From contig NZ_CP034448.1 in assembly GCF_003952465.1 (NCBI RefSeq), positions 1 to 64,000 of the forward strand: 64,000 bases of DNA, written 5' to 3'. A program made the position numbers and the translations under genes. The notes below the pieces were generated by a model, which saw only the letters and a program-made list of their open reading frames with translations, was not told the DNA's origin and did not search any database. Positions 19,298 to 27,144 of the stretch are shown here, one piece after another. The DNA is from Mesorhizobium sp. M1B.F.Ca.ET.045.04.1.1 (lineage in GTDB: Bacteria; Pseudomonadota; Alphaproteobacteria; Rhizobiales; Rhizobiaceae). How positions within the stretch are numbered: the first letter of the stretch is position 1; every line of letters begins with the position of its first letter.

Positions 19298-19335
19298 TTG
19301 TTGTCCTCCATGAGCCTTGTTGTCCTCCATGAGCC
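19298..19335 (-). repeat. 19-bp tandem duplication carrying the ribosome-binding site
   Basis: 19298-19316 and 19317-19335 are identical 19-bp units. Read on the minus strand each unit contains GGAGGACAACAA, so the exported-protein gene downstream has two identical Shine-Dalgarno sequences 19 bases apart, only the nearer one correctly spaced. Confidence 0.85.
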
Positions 19336-19396
19336 GTTGAGCCAAGAATATCACAGGTTTGCGCCTGAAATGGGGAAGAGTGCGATTTGGTCCTGC

Positions 19397-19445
19397 AGCA
19401 GGTTCTTACCGGAAAACCGCGTCACACTTTTCCGGAACCTGCTTG
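19397..19445. repeat. Short palindromic repeat related to family A
   Basis: AGCAGGTTC at the left and GAACCTGCT at the right, with CCGGAAAA and TTTTCCGG inside, form a nested hairpin. The box CACACTTTTCC is shared with family A copies. It lies in the gap before the DUF952 gene. Confidence 0.6.
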
Positions 19446-19485
19446 CCCCCTTTCCCCCATGGTTCGTTCGGACTATAGCGCGACA

Positions 19486-19836
19486 ATGTCTCAGATTATC
19501 TACAAGATCGCGCCTGAAGCCATGTGGCGCGAAGCGGAGCGGAACGGCCGCTTCACCGGCGCGCCGATCGACATTGCCGACGGCTTCATCCATTTCTCCA
19601 CCGCGGCGCAGGCGCGCGAGACGGCAGCCAAGCATTTCGCCGGGCAGACGGACCTGCTCCTGATCGCGATCGACCAAGCAAAGCTGGGCGATGCGCTGAA
19701 ATACGAGGTGTCGCGCGCCGGCGCCTTGTTCCCGCATCTCTACGCTCCGCTCGGCCTCGATGCGGTCGTCTCGGTGTTGCCGCTGCCGCTCGGCGCCGAC
19801 GGCTCGCATCGATTTCCGAAACTGGAGGGCGAATGA
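19486..19836 (+). CDS. DUF952 domain protein
   Basis: A 116-residue protein filled by one DUF952 domain, with the family motifs MSQIIYKIAPEAMW, DGFIHFSTAAQ, LLLIAID and FPHLYAPL. Its function is unknown; the family resembles a glutathione S-transferase-like or ADP-ribosyl-transferase-like small enzyme in some annotations, which is not demonstrated. ATG 19486 is chosen by homology. No Shine-Dalgarno is visible and CTATAG lies about 10 bases upstream, so a leaderless transcript is possible. Its stop overlaps the pyrD start (ATGA), pointing to translational coupling. Confidence 0.82.
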   Translation: MSQIIYKIAPEAMWREAERNGRFTGAPIDIADGFIHFSTAAQARETAAKHFAGQTDLLLIAIDQAKLGDALKYEVSRAGALFPHLYAPLGLDAVVSVLPLPLGADGSHRFPKLEGE

Positions 19837-20909
19837 GCGTGCTCGACCGGATCGGCCAAAGACTGCTTTTCTCATTCGATCCGGAAACCGCGCATGGGAT
19901 GTCGATCGCGGCGCTGCGCTGCGGCCTGCCGGTCGCCTCGCCTCCACCGCGGGACGCTCGGCTGAAGGTCAGCGTCTGCGGCCTCGATTTCCCGAACCCG
20001 CTCGGGATGGCGGCCGGCTACGACAAAAATGCCGAGGTGCCGGATGCGCTGCTCAGGCTCGGCTTCGGCTTCGCCGAGGTCGGCACGATCACGCCGCTGC
20101 CGCAGCCGGGCAACCCGAAGCCGCGCATATTCCGGCTGACCGCGGACGAAGCCGTGATCAATCGGCTCGGCTTCAACAATGAAGGGCACGCAGCCGCCGA
20201 AAAGCGCCTTGCGGCGCGCAAGGGGCGCTCAGGCATAGTCGGCGTCAACATCGGCGCCAACAAGGACAGCGCCGACCGCATCAGCGACTATGAGCGCGGC
20301 GTGACCCGCTTCGCGCCTCACGCCAGCTATCTCACCGTCAACATCTCATCGCCCAACACGCCGGGCCTGCGCAACATGCAGGCGCGCGAGCAGCTCGGCG
20401 AGCTGTTGTCGCGCGTCATGGCCGCTCGCGCGAAAGCGCCGGCGCAGCCGCCCGTCTTCCTCAAGATCGCGCCGGACCTCGTCGAGGCCGAGCTGGAAGA
20501 CATCGCCGCCGAGGTCATCGAAAAAAAGATCGACGGCATCATCGTTTCCAACACGACGCTGTCGCGGGCCGGGTTGCGCAGCGCAAGCCTGGCAGGCGAA
20601 ACCGGCGGACTGTCGGGCAAGCCGCTGTTCGAGCGCTCGACCGCGGTGCTGGCGAAAATGCGCAAGCTGGTAGGCCCGGAAATGGCGATCATCGGTGTCG
20701 GCGGCGTCGACTCGGCGGAAACCGCGCTGGAGAAGATCCGCGCTGGCGCGGACCTCGTCCAGCTTTACACGGGCATGATCTACGCCGGCCCGACGCTGCC
20801 TGGGCGCATCGTCGCCGGCATGGTGCGGTTTGCCGAGAAGGAGCGGCTGACGTCGCTGCGCGACTTGCGCGATAGCCGCCTAGATCATTGGGCCGTCAAG
20901 ACTCACTAA
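19833..20909 (+). CDS. pyrD: Dihydroorotate dehydrogenase (quinone), class 2
   Basis: A 358-residue membrane-associated flavoenzyme that oxidises dihydroorotate to orotate with quinone in pyrimidine synthesis. The N-terminal helix MSVLDRIGQRLLFSFDPETA is the class 2 membrane-binding part. FMN and substrate motifs are AAGYDKNAE, INRLGFNNEG, VNISSPNTPGLRN with the catalytic serine, VSNTT, and the phosphate site IIGVGGVDSAETALEKIRAG followed by VQLYTGMIY. It overlaps the DUF952 gene by four bases, an arrangement I recall as common in rhizobia. Confidence 0.96.
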   Translation: MSVLDRIGQRLLFSFDPETAHGMSIAALRCGLPVASPPPRDARLKVSVCGLDFPNPLGMAAGYDKNAEVPDALLRLGFGFAEVGTITPLPQPGNPKPRIFRLTADEAVINRLGFNNEGHAAAEKRLAARKGRSGIVGVNIGANKDSADRISDYERGVTRFAPHASYLTVNISSPNTPGLRNMQAREQLGELLSRVMAARAKAPAQPPVFLKIAPDLVEAELEDIAAEVIEKKIDGIIVSNTTLSRAGLRSASLAGETGGLSGKPLFERSTAVLAKMRKLVGPEMAIIGVGGVDSAETALEKIRAGADLVQLYTGMIYAGPTLPGRIVAGMVRFAEKERLTSLRDLRDSRLDHWAVKTH

Positions 20910-21014
20910 GAACCAAGGCGCGCCAACCGGTGCGCCCACACCTTCATATCCGCCATCTGCATTGCGGCATCCGTCACCTTCTGGCTCCGATCAACGCGCT
21001 CTGAGCGTCGAGCC

Positions 21015-21106
21015 ATTCCAGGAAGAGTGCGAAACGGTCTTCCGTCCGGAATTGCGTCAACAAATAGAGCGGTTCAATGTTTCCGTAAGACGGTGAACCG
21101 CTCTAG
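21015..21106. repeat. Family A palindromic repeat, copy 2 (inverted)
   Basis: Begins ATTCCAGGAAGAGTG, contains GGAATTGCGTCAACAAA, and ends GGTGAACCGCTCTAG; this is the reverse orientation of the copies at 11614, 22124 and 34178. It lies between pyrD and the VOC gene, which converge here. The rest of 20910-21133 shows no gene. Confidence 0.78.
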
Positions 21107-21133
21107 TCGCGCTTATTGCCTAGCCTTCTAGGT

Positions 21134-21538
21134 TTAGGCGTTGGCCCCCGGGTTCATCCATACGATTTCCCAAACATAGCCGTCCGGGTCTTCAATATGG
21201 CGGTTAAACATGAAGCCAAGATCCTGTGCCGGGTTGGGATCGGCGCGACCGCCCGCCGCACCCGCCCTGTTCACCGTTGCATCGACGGCGTCGCGATCAT
21301 CAACAGTGAGGGCGATCATTGCCTGGCTGTCACGCCGCGCGTCGCCGATAGGGCGCTTGGTGAATTCGCGGTAATGGTCATGGGTCAGCAGCATCACCCC
21401 GATCGTGTCCGAGAAGATGAGCGAGGTGGATTTCTCGCCTGAAAACTGCGGGTTTACGGTGCCACCTAGAGCCACGTAGAACGCCGTCGATGCCGCTAGG
21501 TCGCGGACAGGCAGGTTCACGAAAATCATTTTGGACAT
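21134..21538 (-). CDS. VOC-family (glyoxalase/bleomycin-resistance fold) protein
   Basis: A 134-residue vicinal-oxygen-chelate protein: MIFVNLPVRDLAASTAFYVALGG at the N-terminus, a central HDHYREF segment, and FNRHIEDPDGYVWEIVWM at the C-terminus with the metal-ligand glutamate expected in this fold. It may be a small dioxygenase, lyase or a binding protein; the substrate is unknown. ATG 21538 has GGAG correctly placed; an in-frame ATG 33 bases upstream is rejected. It is divergent from the MarR gene with a perfect palindrome between, so MarR control is likely. Confidence 0.85.
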   Translation of the reverse strand: MSKMIFVNLPVRDLAASTAFYVALGGTVNPQFSGEKSTSLIFSDTIGVMLLTHDHYREFTKRPIGDARRDSQAMIALTVDDRDAVDATVNRAGAAGGRADPNPAQDLGFMFNRHIEDPDGYVWEIVWMNPGANA

Positions 21539-21600
21539 CACTTTCTCCTTCTCTGGGGCAGCGCCCTGCACTATTGTCTTGCCAAAATGTTAGTAGATGC

Positions 21601-21626
21601 AATGTATCTTGATTTCAAGATACATT
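21601..21626. promoter_or_regulatory. Perfect palindromic operator between VOC and MarR genes
   Basis: AATGTATCTTGA, two bases, TCAAGATACATT: a perfect inverted repeat with 12-bp arms at 21601-21612 and 21615-21626. It is 63 bases from the VOC start and 21 bases before the MarR start. The ATCTTGA/TCAAGAT core is a form often seen for MarR-family operators. It would allow the MarR protein to control both divergent genes. Confidence 0.75.
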
Positions 21627-21646
21627 TTGTTGAGAGGATATTCGCC

Positions 21647-22129
21647 ATGGATCGCGCCGAGGCCGCAGCCAAGCAATGGGCTCGCGAGCGCCCCGACCTT
21701 CCATTGTTGCCTATTGAAATGGTGGGGCGTCTGCTGGATGCAGCTGCGCGCGTGATCCGCGATCACATGAACCCGCTGCTGTCGGAAGCAGGCCTGAGTG
21801 TAGGTGAGTTTGATGTGCTCACGCCGCTCCGGCGCTCCGGCGAACCCTATATGCTCTCGCCCACGCAGCTCTACGAACAGGCAATGATCTCCTCGGCCGG
21901 CATGACGAACCGCCTGGATCGGCTGGAGCGCGCCGGGCTGATCGAAAGACGCCCCGATCCCAAGGACCGGCGCGGCAAGCAAATCGCACTAACGACTGGC
22001 GGCAAGCGCGCGATAGACGGCTTGATCGGTCCGATGGTGGCGCTGGAAGAGCAATTGATCTCCGTGCTGACGCCTGCGGAGCAGGAGACTCTTAACGCCC
22101 TGCTCAAGAAATTGCTCACTGGCCTCTAG
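21647..22129 (+). CDS. MarR-family transcriptional regulator
   Basis: A 160-residue winged-helix regulator. Helices before the DNA-binding domain are MVGRLLDAAARVIRDHMNPLL; the winged helix is LSPTQLYEQAMISSAGMTNRLDRLERAGLIERRPDPKDRR, with the DxR wing intact. ATG 21647 is chosen for the purine-rich GAGAGGA upstream; a start at 21587 would place coding sequence across the operator. Its stop codon TAG lies inside the first bases of a family A repeat. Probably an autoregulated repressor of itself and the VOC gene. Confidence 0.87.
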   Translation: MDRAEAAAKQWARERPDLPLLPIEMVGRLLDAAARVIRDHMNPLLSEAGLSVGEFDVLTPLRRSGEPYMLSPTQLYEQAMISSAGMTNRLDRLERAGLIERRPDPKDRRGKQIALTTGGKRAIDGLIGPMVALEEQLISVLTPAEQETLNALLKKLLTGL

Positions 22130-22230
22130 AGCGGTTCACCGTTTCAGGAAACGCCGAACCGCTCTAACTCTTTGTTTTTACGCAATTCCGGGCGGAAAAC
22201 CGCTCACACTTTTCCTGGAATTTGCTCTAG
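22124..22230. repeat. Family A palindromic repeat, copy 3
   Basis: Starts CTCTAGAGCGG and ends TTTGCTCTAG, with boxes GTTTCAGGAAACGCCGA, TTTGTTTTTACGCAATTCC and CACTTTTCCTGGAATTT. It exactly fills the gap between the convergent marR and MATE genes, contributing the marR stop codon. It contains the GAGCGGTTC/GAACCGCTC hairpin and may serve as terminator. Confidence 0.8.
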
Positions 22231-22231
22231 T

Positions 22232-23564
22232 CTAAAACGCAGTCCGCGCCCGCACCCGCAGCATCGCAAGAAGACTGAATCCTCGCACCAGCAGAAACAC
22301 ATGCAGCGACGCCCAAAGGCCGTTGTTGCCGAAGGCCGGCGCCAGCGTGATAAGCGCGGCGGAAAAGGCCAGGAAAGACAAGAGCATCATGTTGCGCATA
22401 TCGCGCGACCAGGTGGCGCCGATGAAGACGCCGTCCATCTGGAAGGCGAGCACGCCGCTCAGCGCCGTGAAGGCGGCCCAGGGCAGATAGGTGTCGGCGA
22501 CCGCGCGGACCTCCGGCGCGGTCGTCACCAGCGCCACCAGGTTGGCGCCGGCCGTGAGCAGCACCAGGGTCGCAACGCCGGCGAGCCCGAAACCCCAGAT
22601 CAGCGTCAGCCGCACGGCCTGGCGGAATGGTGTCGCCGCCTGCGCGCCGATGGCGCGGCCGGCCAGTTGCTCAGCAGCGGTGGCGAAGCCGTCGAGGAAA
22701 TAGCCGGCGATGAGGAAGAAGTTCATCAGCACGGCGTTGGCGGCGAGCGTCACCGTGCCGAACTGCGCGCCCTGCCGGGTGAACAGCGCAAAGGCGGCAA
22801 GCAGCGAGAAGGAGCGGATCATGATGTCGCGGTTGAGCGACAGCATGCGACGGTAGGCCGGCAAGTCGAGGATACGCCGGCGCGACGGCCGCTGCAGCTT
22901 GCGGAAGCGGCCGAGCACGATGGCAAGGCCGAGCAGCATCGCCAGGAACTCGCCGGTGACGGTCGCCCAGGCGACGCCGGCGACGCCCCAGCCAAGCTCG
23001 AGGCCGAGCAGGAAACAGAGCGCGATGTTGATGCCGTTGAGAACCGCCTGCAGCATCAGCCCGAGCCCACCCTCGCCGCGCCCCAGCACATAGCCCAATA
23101 TGGCGTAGTTGACGAGCGAGAAGGGCGCGGCGAGCAGCCTGATGCGGATATAGACCGACATCGCCCCGCTGACGCGCGGCTCGGCGCCCATGAACCATTG
23201 TCCAGCCACGGCAAAGAGCGGCGCAAGCGCTGCAAGCACGACGCCGGGCGACGACCGCGATCAATACGGCCCGCCAGAGAACGGCCTGTTCCTCCAGCGG
23301 ATCGCCGCGCCCGAATGCCTGGGCGACGAGGCCGGTGGTGCCGGAACGCAGGAAGTTGAAGGTGGTGAAGACGACGTCGAACACCAGCGCGCCCGCGGCC
23401 AGGCCGCCGAGCAGGGCGGCGTCGCCGAACTGGCCGACCACCGCCGTGTCGACGATGCCGAGTAGCGGTGTCGTCAGATAGGCGAGCGTCATCGGCACCG
23501 CGATCGCCAGCACCGAGCGATTGGTGACGATGAAGGATCTGGCGTTGGCCCGGGTCGCATCCAA
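22232..23564 (-). pseudogene. MATE-family efflux transporter, interrupted by a one-base frameshift
   Basis: Two overlapping minus-strand frames together encode a full MATE (DinF-like) exporter of about 440 residues. The N-terminal frame (from about 23564, TTG) reads NRSVLAIAVPMTLAYLTTPL and GIVDTAVVGQFGDAALLGGL, and continues to FGRGDPLEEQAVLWRAVLIA. The C-terminal frame resumes at LAALAPLFAVAGQWFMGAEP and runs to the end at 22232. Removing one base from the GGG at 23246-23248 restores a continuous reading frame (IAVVAGVVLAALAPLF). It is either a recent inactivation or a sequencing error. The native start is uncertain; the downstream gene is divergent and overlaps only if a start near 23699 is used. 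Confidence 0.85.
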
Positions 23565-23697
23565 AGGGACTGCTGCCTTGCTGCTTGATCGAACCGCCGA
23601 TGTGCCCCAGTTTGCCGCCGCCGCGCAATCGCCATCCGGTGGCGGCCAACCGAATTCCCAGACTGGCGCAGGAAGACTGGCGCAGGCCGCCCCCATC

Positions 23698-24600
23698 ATG
23701 CCTTTGCAGATCGTCCACCATCCCGACTATGACGCCGGCTTTGCCGTCAACCATCGCTTTCCAATGAGCAAATATCCGCTGCTGATGGAGGCCTTGCGCG
23801 CCCGCGGGCTGGCCATGCCGGAAGCGCTTTCGATGCCGGAACCAGCGCCGGCGAAGTGGCTGAAACTCGCGCATGCGGCCGACTATGTCGACCAAGTGCT
23901 CGCATGCGAGGTGCCCGAAAGAATAGAGCGCGAGATCGGCTTCCCGGTCGGCCGGCGCGTGTCGCTGAGGGCGCAGCTTGCCACCGCGGGCACGGTGCTG
24001 GCGGCGCGGCTGGCGCTGAAGCACGGCATTGCCTGCAACGCCGCCGGCGGCAGCCATCATGCCAGGCGCGCGCAGGGCGCCGGCTTCTGCACCTTCAACG
24101 ATGTGGCGGTCGCTTCGCTGGCGCTGCTTGCCGAGCGCGCCGTCGAAAACATCCTGATCGTCGATCTCGACGTGCATCAGGGCGACGGCACGGCGGACAT
24201 CCTGAAGGATGAACCCCGCGCCTTCACCTTCTCCATGCATGGCGATCGCAACTACCCGGCGCGCAAGATCGCCTCCGATCTCGATATCGCCTTGCCCGAC
24301 GGCACCGGCGATGCCGCCTATCTCGACCGGCTCCGCGCCATTCTTCCAGAGCTTTCCGCGAGACGGCGCTGGGACATCGTCTTCTACAACGCAGGAGTGG
24401 ATGTCCATGCCGAGGACCGACTTGGCCGGCTGGCGCTCTCCGATAACGGCCTGCGCGCCCGCGACGAGATGGTGATCAATCATTTCCGCACAGCCGGCGT
24501 TGCGCTGTGCGGCGTCATCGGCGGCGGCTATTCGACCGATGTGCCGGCGCTGGCCGCACGCCACGCCATCCTGTTCGAGGCGGCAGCCCGCTATGCGTGA
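23698..24600 (+). CDS. Histone-deacetylase-superfamily amidohydrolase
   Basis: A 300-residue zinc amidohydrolase of the HDAC/AcuC/acetylpolyamine superfamily. The active-site histidine pair is in GGSHHARRAQGAGFCTFND; the metal aspartate and histidine in VDLDVHQGDGTA; the second metal aspartate region in YNAGVDVHAEDRLG; and the C-terminal GGGYS loop with the transition-state tyrosine position. Bacterial members deacetylate acetylpolyamines or acetyl-lysine proteins; the substrate is not evident. ATG 23698 (MPLQIVHHPDYDAGF) is the family start; an upstream in-frame start at 23521 would overlap the divergent transporter gene. Confidence 0.88.
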   Translation: MPLQIVHHPDYDAGFAVNHRFPMSKYPLLMEALRARGLAMPEALSMPEPAPAKWLKLAHAADYVDQVLACEVPERIEREIGFPVGRRVSLRAQLATAGTVLAARLALKHGIACNAAGGSHHARRAQGAGFCTFNDVAVASLALLAERAVENILIVDLDVHQGDGTADILKDEPRAFTFSMHGDRNYPARKIASDLDIALPDGTGDAAYLDRLRAILPELSARRRWDIVFYNAGVDVHAEDRLGRLALSDNGLRARDEMVINHFRTAGVALCGVIGGGYSTDVPALAARHAILFEAAARYA

Positions 24601-24610
24601 CGCGTCGAGG

Positions 24611-24874
24611 CTACTTCCTGTAACTGGCAATCCTGAGCAGGATGAAGGCCGGGACGACGATCGCCGCACCGAGCAGGATATAGCCCAGGAAGCGGTCGAC
24701 CGCGTGGAAGCCGAGATTCCACAAATCGATGAAAAACTGGCGGATGCCATAGAGCACGTCCATCGGGCTCCAGCCGAAGGCGTGCATGACGAGCCCGACG
24801 AGGAAGGAAACCACCAGCAGCTTCACGAGCACCCTGAGCGGCGTATCGCCTAGAAAGCGTGTCAGTGCGGACAA
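24611..24874 (-). CDS. Small membrane protein, DUF6460-like
   Basis: An 87-residue protein with two predicted membrane helices, VLVKLLVVSFLVGLVMHAFG and FLGYILLGAAIVVPAFILL, separated by WSPMDVLYGIRQFFIDLWNLG. This matches my memory of short rhizobial proteins grouped as DUF6460 that begin MSALTRFLGDTP; function unknown. That comparison supports the TTG start at 24874; a frame opening at 25045 would add residues without family support. Convergent with the HDAC-like gene, ten bases apart. Confidence 0.65.
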   Translation of the reverse strand: MSALTRFLGDTPLRVLVKLLVVSFLVGLVMHAFGWSPMDVLYGIRQFFIDLWNLGFHAVDRFLGYILLGAAIVVPAFILLRIASYRK

Positions 24875-25091
24875 GGCCGTTCTCCGGTTCGAGCTGCCCG
24901 ATTCGGCAGCATGGCCCCAGAAATACGCATTTGGTCGACCAGCATCAAGCAGCGCAACTGTATGGGGGCGGCCGCGCCGCGTCGAGGAAAGCGTACTGTC
25001 GGCCAGGTGGCGCAGGCATCGAAACATATCCGGGTCTCGCGACAAGAGCCGATTGCTCGAGACCCCGCCATCATGGTAACGAGGCTGCTGC

Positions 25092-25165
25092 GCGGGTATG
25101 ATGTAATGGTAGCTTGTCAGCTTCCCAAGCTGAACGCGCGGGTTCGATTCCCGCTACCCGCTCCA
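25092..25165 (+). tRNA. tRNA-Gly (anticodon CCC)
   Basis: A 74-base cloverleaf. Acceptor strands GCGGGTA (25092-25098) and TACCCGC pair fully; the anticodon arm CAGCTTCCCAAGCTG carries CCC in the loop TTCCCAA; the T arm is GCGGGTTCGATTCCCGC; discriminator T and encoded CCA end at 25165. A small hairpin CCTTGC-GAT-GCAAGG follows directly at 25166-25180 and may help termination. No integrase or attachment repeat was seen beside it. Confidence 0.95.
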
Positions 25166-25400
25166 CCTTGCGATGCAAGGGTTTGAGCCAGACTTCACCA
25201 AAATCGCGCAGTTTTACACCGGGTTTTACGCGGCCGATTCCCCGGCGGCTGCCGGGTGCATCGGATCGAACTCAGGCCGACCAGTGTGCGCAAGGGTGGA
25301 GTCTACGGTTTGCAAAGCGAGCCTTTGGATCTTGCACACCAGTGCAAGACCCAGTCTGCGAATTCACCCGGCAGGCGCCGGGTACATGGTTGCTATCGCC

Positions 25401-25757
25401 TCAGAGATAGAAGCCGATCCAGACGCGGCGGCGCCAGCAGCGGACATGACGCCGGCCATAGCGCCAGTAGCGGCGACAGACCCTTCTCCAAACCCGCCGG
25501 CGGCGGCGACGGCGGTAGTACCGATCGCGGTAGTAGCGATCGCGGTAGTAGCGGCGGCGGCGGTAATAGTACTGAGCCGGCTGCACCAGATCCTGGTCAT
25601 CCTCCTCGTAGATGGCCGGATCCGGCTTGTCCAATTCATCGAGAATCCCGTTGCCTTTGGGGATGCCGGCAACCGCCTTGCCCGGTCCGGCCAGGCCTGC
25701 GAGTGCCGCTGCCCCCGCAACGCCAAGCATTCCAGTCAGAAACAACCGACGTTCCAT
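25401..25757 (-). CDS. Arg/Tyr-rich exported small protein
   Basis: A 118-residue protein in three parts. Residues 1-32 are a signal peptide with a twin-arginine-like RRLFLTG followed by an Ala/Gly-rich hydrophobic stretch. Residues 33-60 are acidic (DELDKPDPAIYEEDDQD). Residues 61-118 consist almost only of Arg, Tyr and Trp, built from repeats of YYRDR and runs of up to seven Arg, ending RRRVWIGFYL. No known catalytic motif. Such proteins have been labelled protamine-like in rhizobial genomes, which describes composition only. The gene stands alone between tRNA-Gly and the sugar locus; 25166-25400 otherwise holds no supported gene. Confidence 0.6.
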   Translation of the reverse strand: MERRLFLTGMLGVAGAAALAGLAGPGKAVAGIPKGNGILDELDKPDPAIYEEDDQDLVQPAQYYYRRRRYYRDRYYRDRYYRRRRRRRVWRRVCRRYWRYGRRHVRCWRRRVWIGFYL

Positions 25758-25861
25758 CGAAACCTCCCGAGCTGTTGAGCATCGACAACTCGTCCGTCAC
25801 CCGGAAACAGGCTCGGGAAGCCGCCGCTCGGTTTGAACGTGCAAGTAGCATTCTCGTTCCA

Positions 25862-26851
25862 TTACCCCACTTCGCGCAGGATGAAGTCGTGCAGCATCTT
25901 GGCGGCGGGTGAGAGCACGCGGTTCTTGACCGTGATCAGGCTGTAAGGCCTCACCTCGATGTCGAATTCGGTCTGCACGACGTCGATCGCTCCCGCCAGC
26001 CCGTCGGCGCTCTGGATGAACCTGGCCACCTGGACCGAAACGGGGGCGATGGCGTCGGATTGCGCCACCATCACCAGCGTCAAGAGCAGCGAGGAGGTGT
26101 TGAGGATGCGGTCGGGAAGCGGGATGTTGCGGTTCAGGAAATTGCTTTCCATCGCCTGGCGCAGCGGCGAGCCGCCGGACTGGAAGACCCAGTCATAGGC
26201 CGCCGTCTCGTCCAGGCCGACCATCCTGCCGGTGGCAAGCGGATGGCCGCGGCGCACGATCAGGCAGGCCTTCTCGATGCCGATGACGCGCGATTCGAAC
26301 AGCCGCGGATTGAGGTCGTCGGGAATGCGGGCGATGATGAAGTCATGGCGCGACGCGATTAGCTCGCGGGCGAGCACGTTGGACGTCTCGACCTGCATGG
26401 TGATCTCGATGCGCGGGTAGATGCGGCGGATCTCGCGAATCGCGGGTACGGCAAGCTCGATCGCCGGCGCGGTCACCGCGCCAAGGAACACCGAGCCGCC
26501 CTTGCCGGCCTTAAGCTCCGAAATCTCGCGGTCGGCTTCGCGCATCTCGAGTAGGATGGAGCGGGCGCGCCTGGCGAGCGCCTGGCCGTAAGGGGTCAGC
26601 GTGATGCCGCGCGGCAGTCGCTCGCACAACTTCACGTCGAGCACGGCCTCCATCTCGGCGATCATACGCGAGGCGGCCGGCTGGGAGATGTTCATGACCT
26701 GGGCAGCGGCGCTCACCCGTCCGTGATCGTCGAGCGCCGCGATCATGCGCATATGGCGCAGGCTCAAGCCGCTGCGCAGGAGTGTCTCCCCCTCCCCCGG
26801 CAGCTTCTCGTAACTTACTGAAATCGCATCGGGATCGCGCAATGCCGCCAT
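25862..26851 (-). CDS. gbpR: LysR-family regulator of the chvE sugar locus
   Basis: A 329-residue LysR-type regulator. The N-terminal winged helix is LSLRHMRMIAALDDHGRVSAAAQVMNISQPAASRMIAEMEAVLDVKLCER, and the rest is a two-lobe effector domain. Divergence from chvE-gguABC matches gbpR of Agrobacterium, which controls chvE in response to sugars. ATG 26851 (MAALRDPDAISVS) is preferred; an in-frame start at 26932 adds 27 residues but would put coding sequence over the palindromes in the shared promoter region. Confidence 0.87.
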   Translation of the reverse strand: MAALRDPDAISVSYEKLPGEGETLLRSGLSLRHMRMIAALDDHGRVSAAAQVMNISQPAASRMIAEMEAVLDVKLCERLPRGITLTPYGQALARRARSILLEMREADREISELKAGKGGSVFLGAVTAPAIELAVPAIREIRRIYPRIEITMQVETSNVLARELIASRHDFIIARIPDDLNPRLFESRVIGIEKACLIVRRGHPLATGRMVGLDETAAYDWVFQSGGSPLRQAMESNFLNRNIPLPDRILNTSSLLLTLVMVAQSDAIAPVSVQVARFIQSADGLAGAIDVVQTEFDIEVRPYSLITVKNRVLSPAAKMLHDFILREVG

Positions 26852-26931
26852 GAATTTCGAGCCCTCTCCGCCAGGTTTTTGTTGCGCCTTAAACCATACC
26901 AGTTTCGGTATAGCAACCAGCAAAGATCGCA

Positions 26932-26949
26932 TTTGACAGTTATGTCAAA
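26932..26949. promoter_or_regulatory. Palindromes in the gbpR-chvE promoter region
   Basis: TTTGACA-GTTA-TGTCAAA is a perfect inverted repeat at 26932-26949. A second, ATACC-AGTTTC-GGTAT, lies near 26896-26911. Either could be the LysR-type binding site shared by the divergent genes; the left arm also contains a TTGACA -35-like hexamer facing chvE. The rest of the roughly 290-base gap has no gene, giving chvE a long leader. Confidence 0.5.
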
Positions 26950-27144
26950 GGAACCCACCCTTCGCGCGTTCCGAGGCGCAGAGATCGGCAACGAGCAAAA
27001 TCGTATCGATTGAAAAGGCGCCGCGGGGCCGATTGGGAGGATACCGGAGATCGATAAAGCCGACAGAGGCGCGACCGCGCTCCTGTTCGACTGCGCGGCC
27101 CGCGAAGCCCCGAGGTGTCGCGTCCATCAACCAGGGAGAGTAAT

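Noticed and set aside
25092..25400. Genomic island attached at tRNA-Gly
   Set aside because: No integrase, no direct repeat of the tRNA 3' end, and the following genes look like core rhizobial content.
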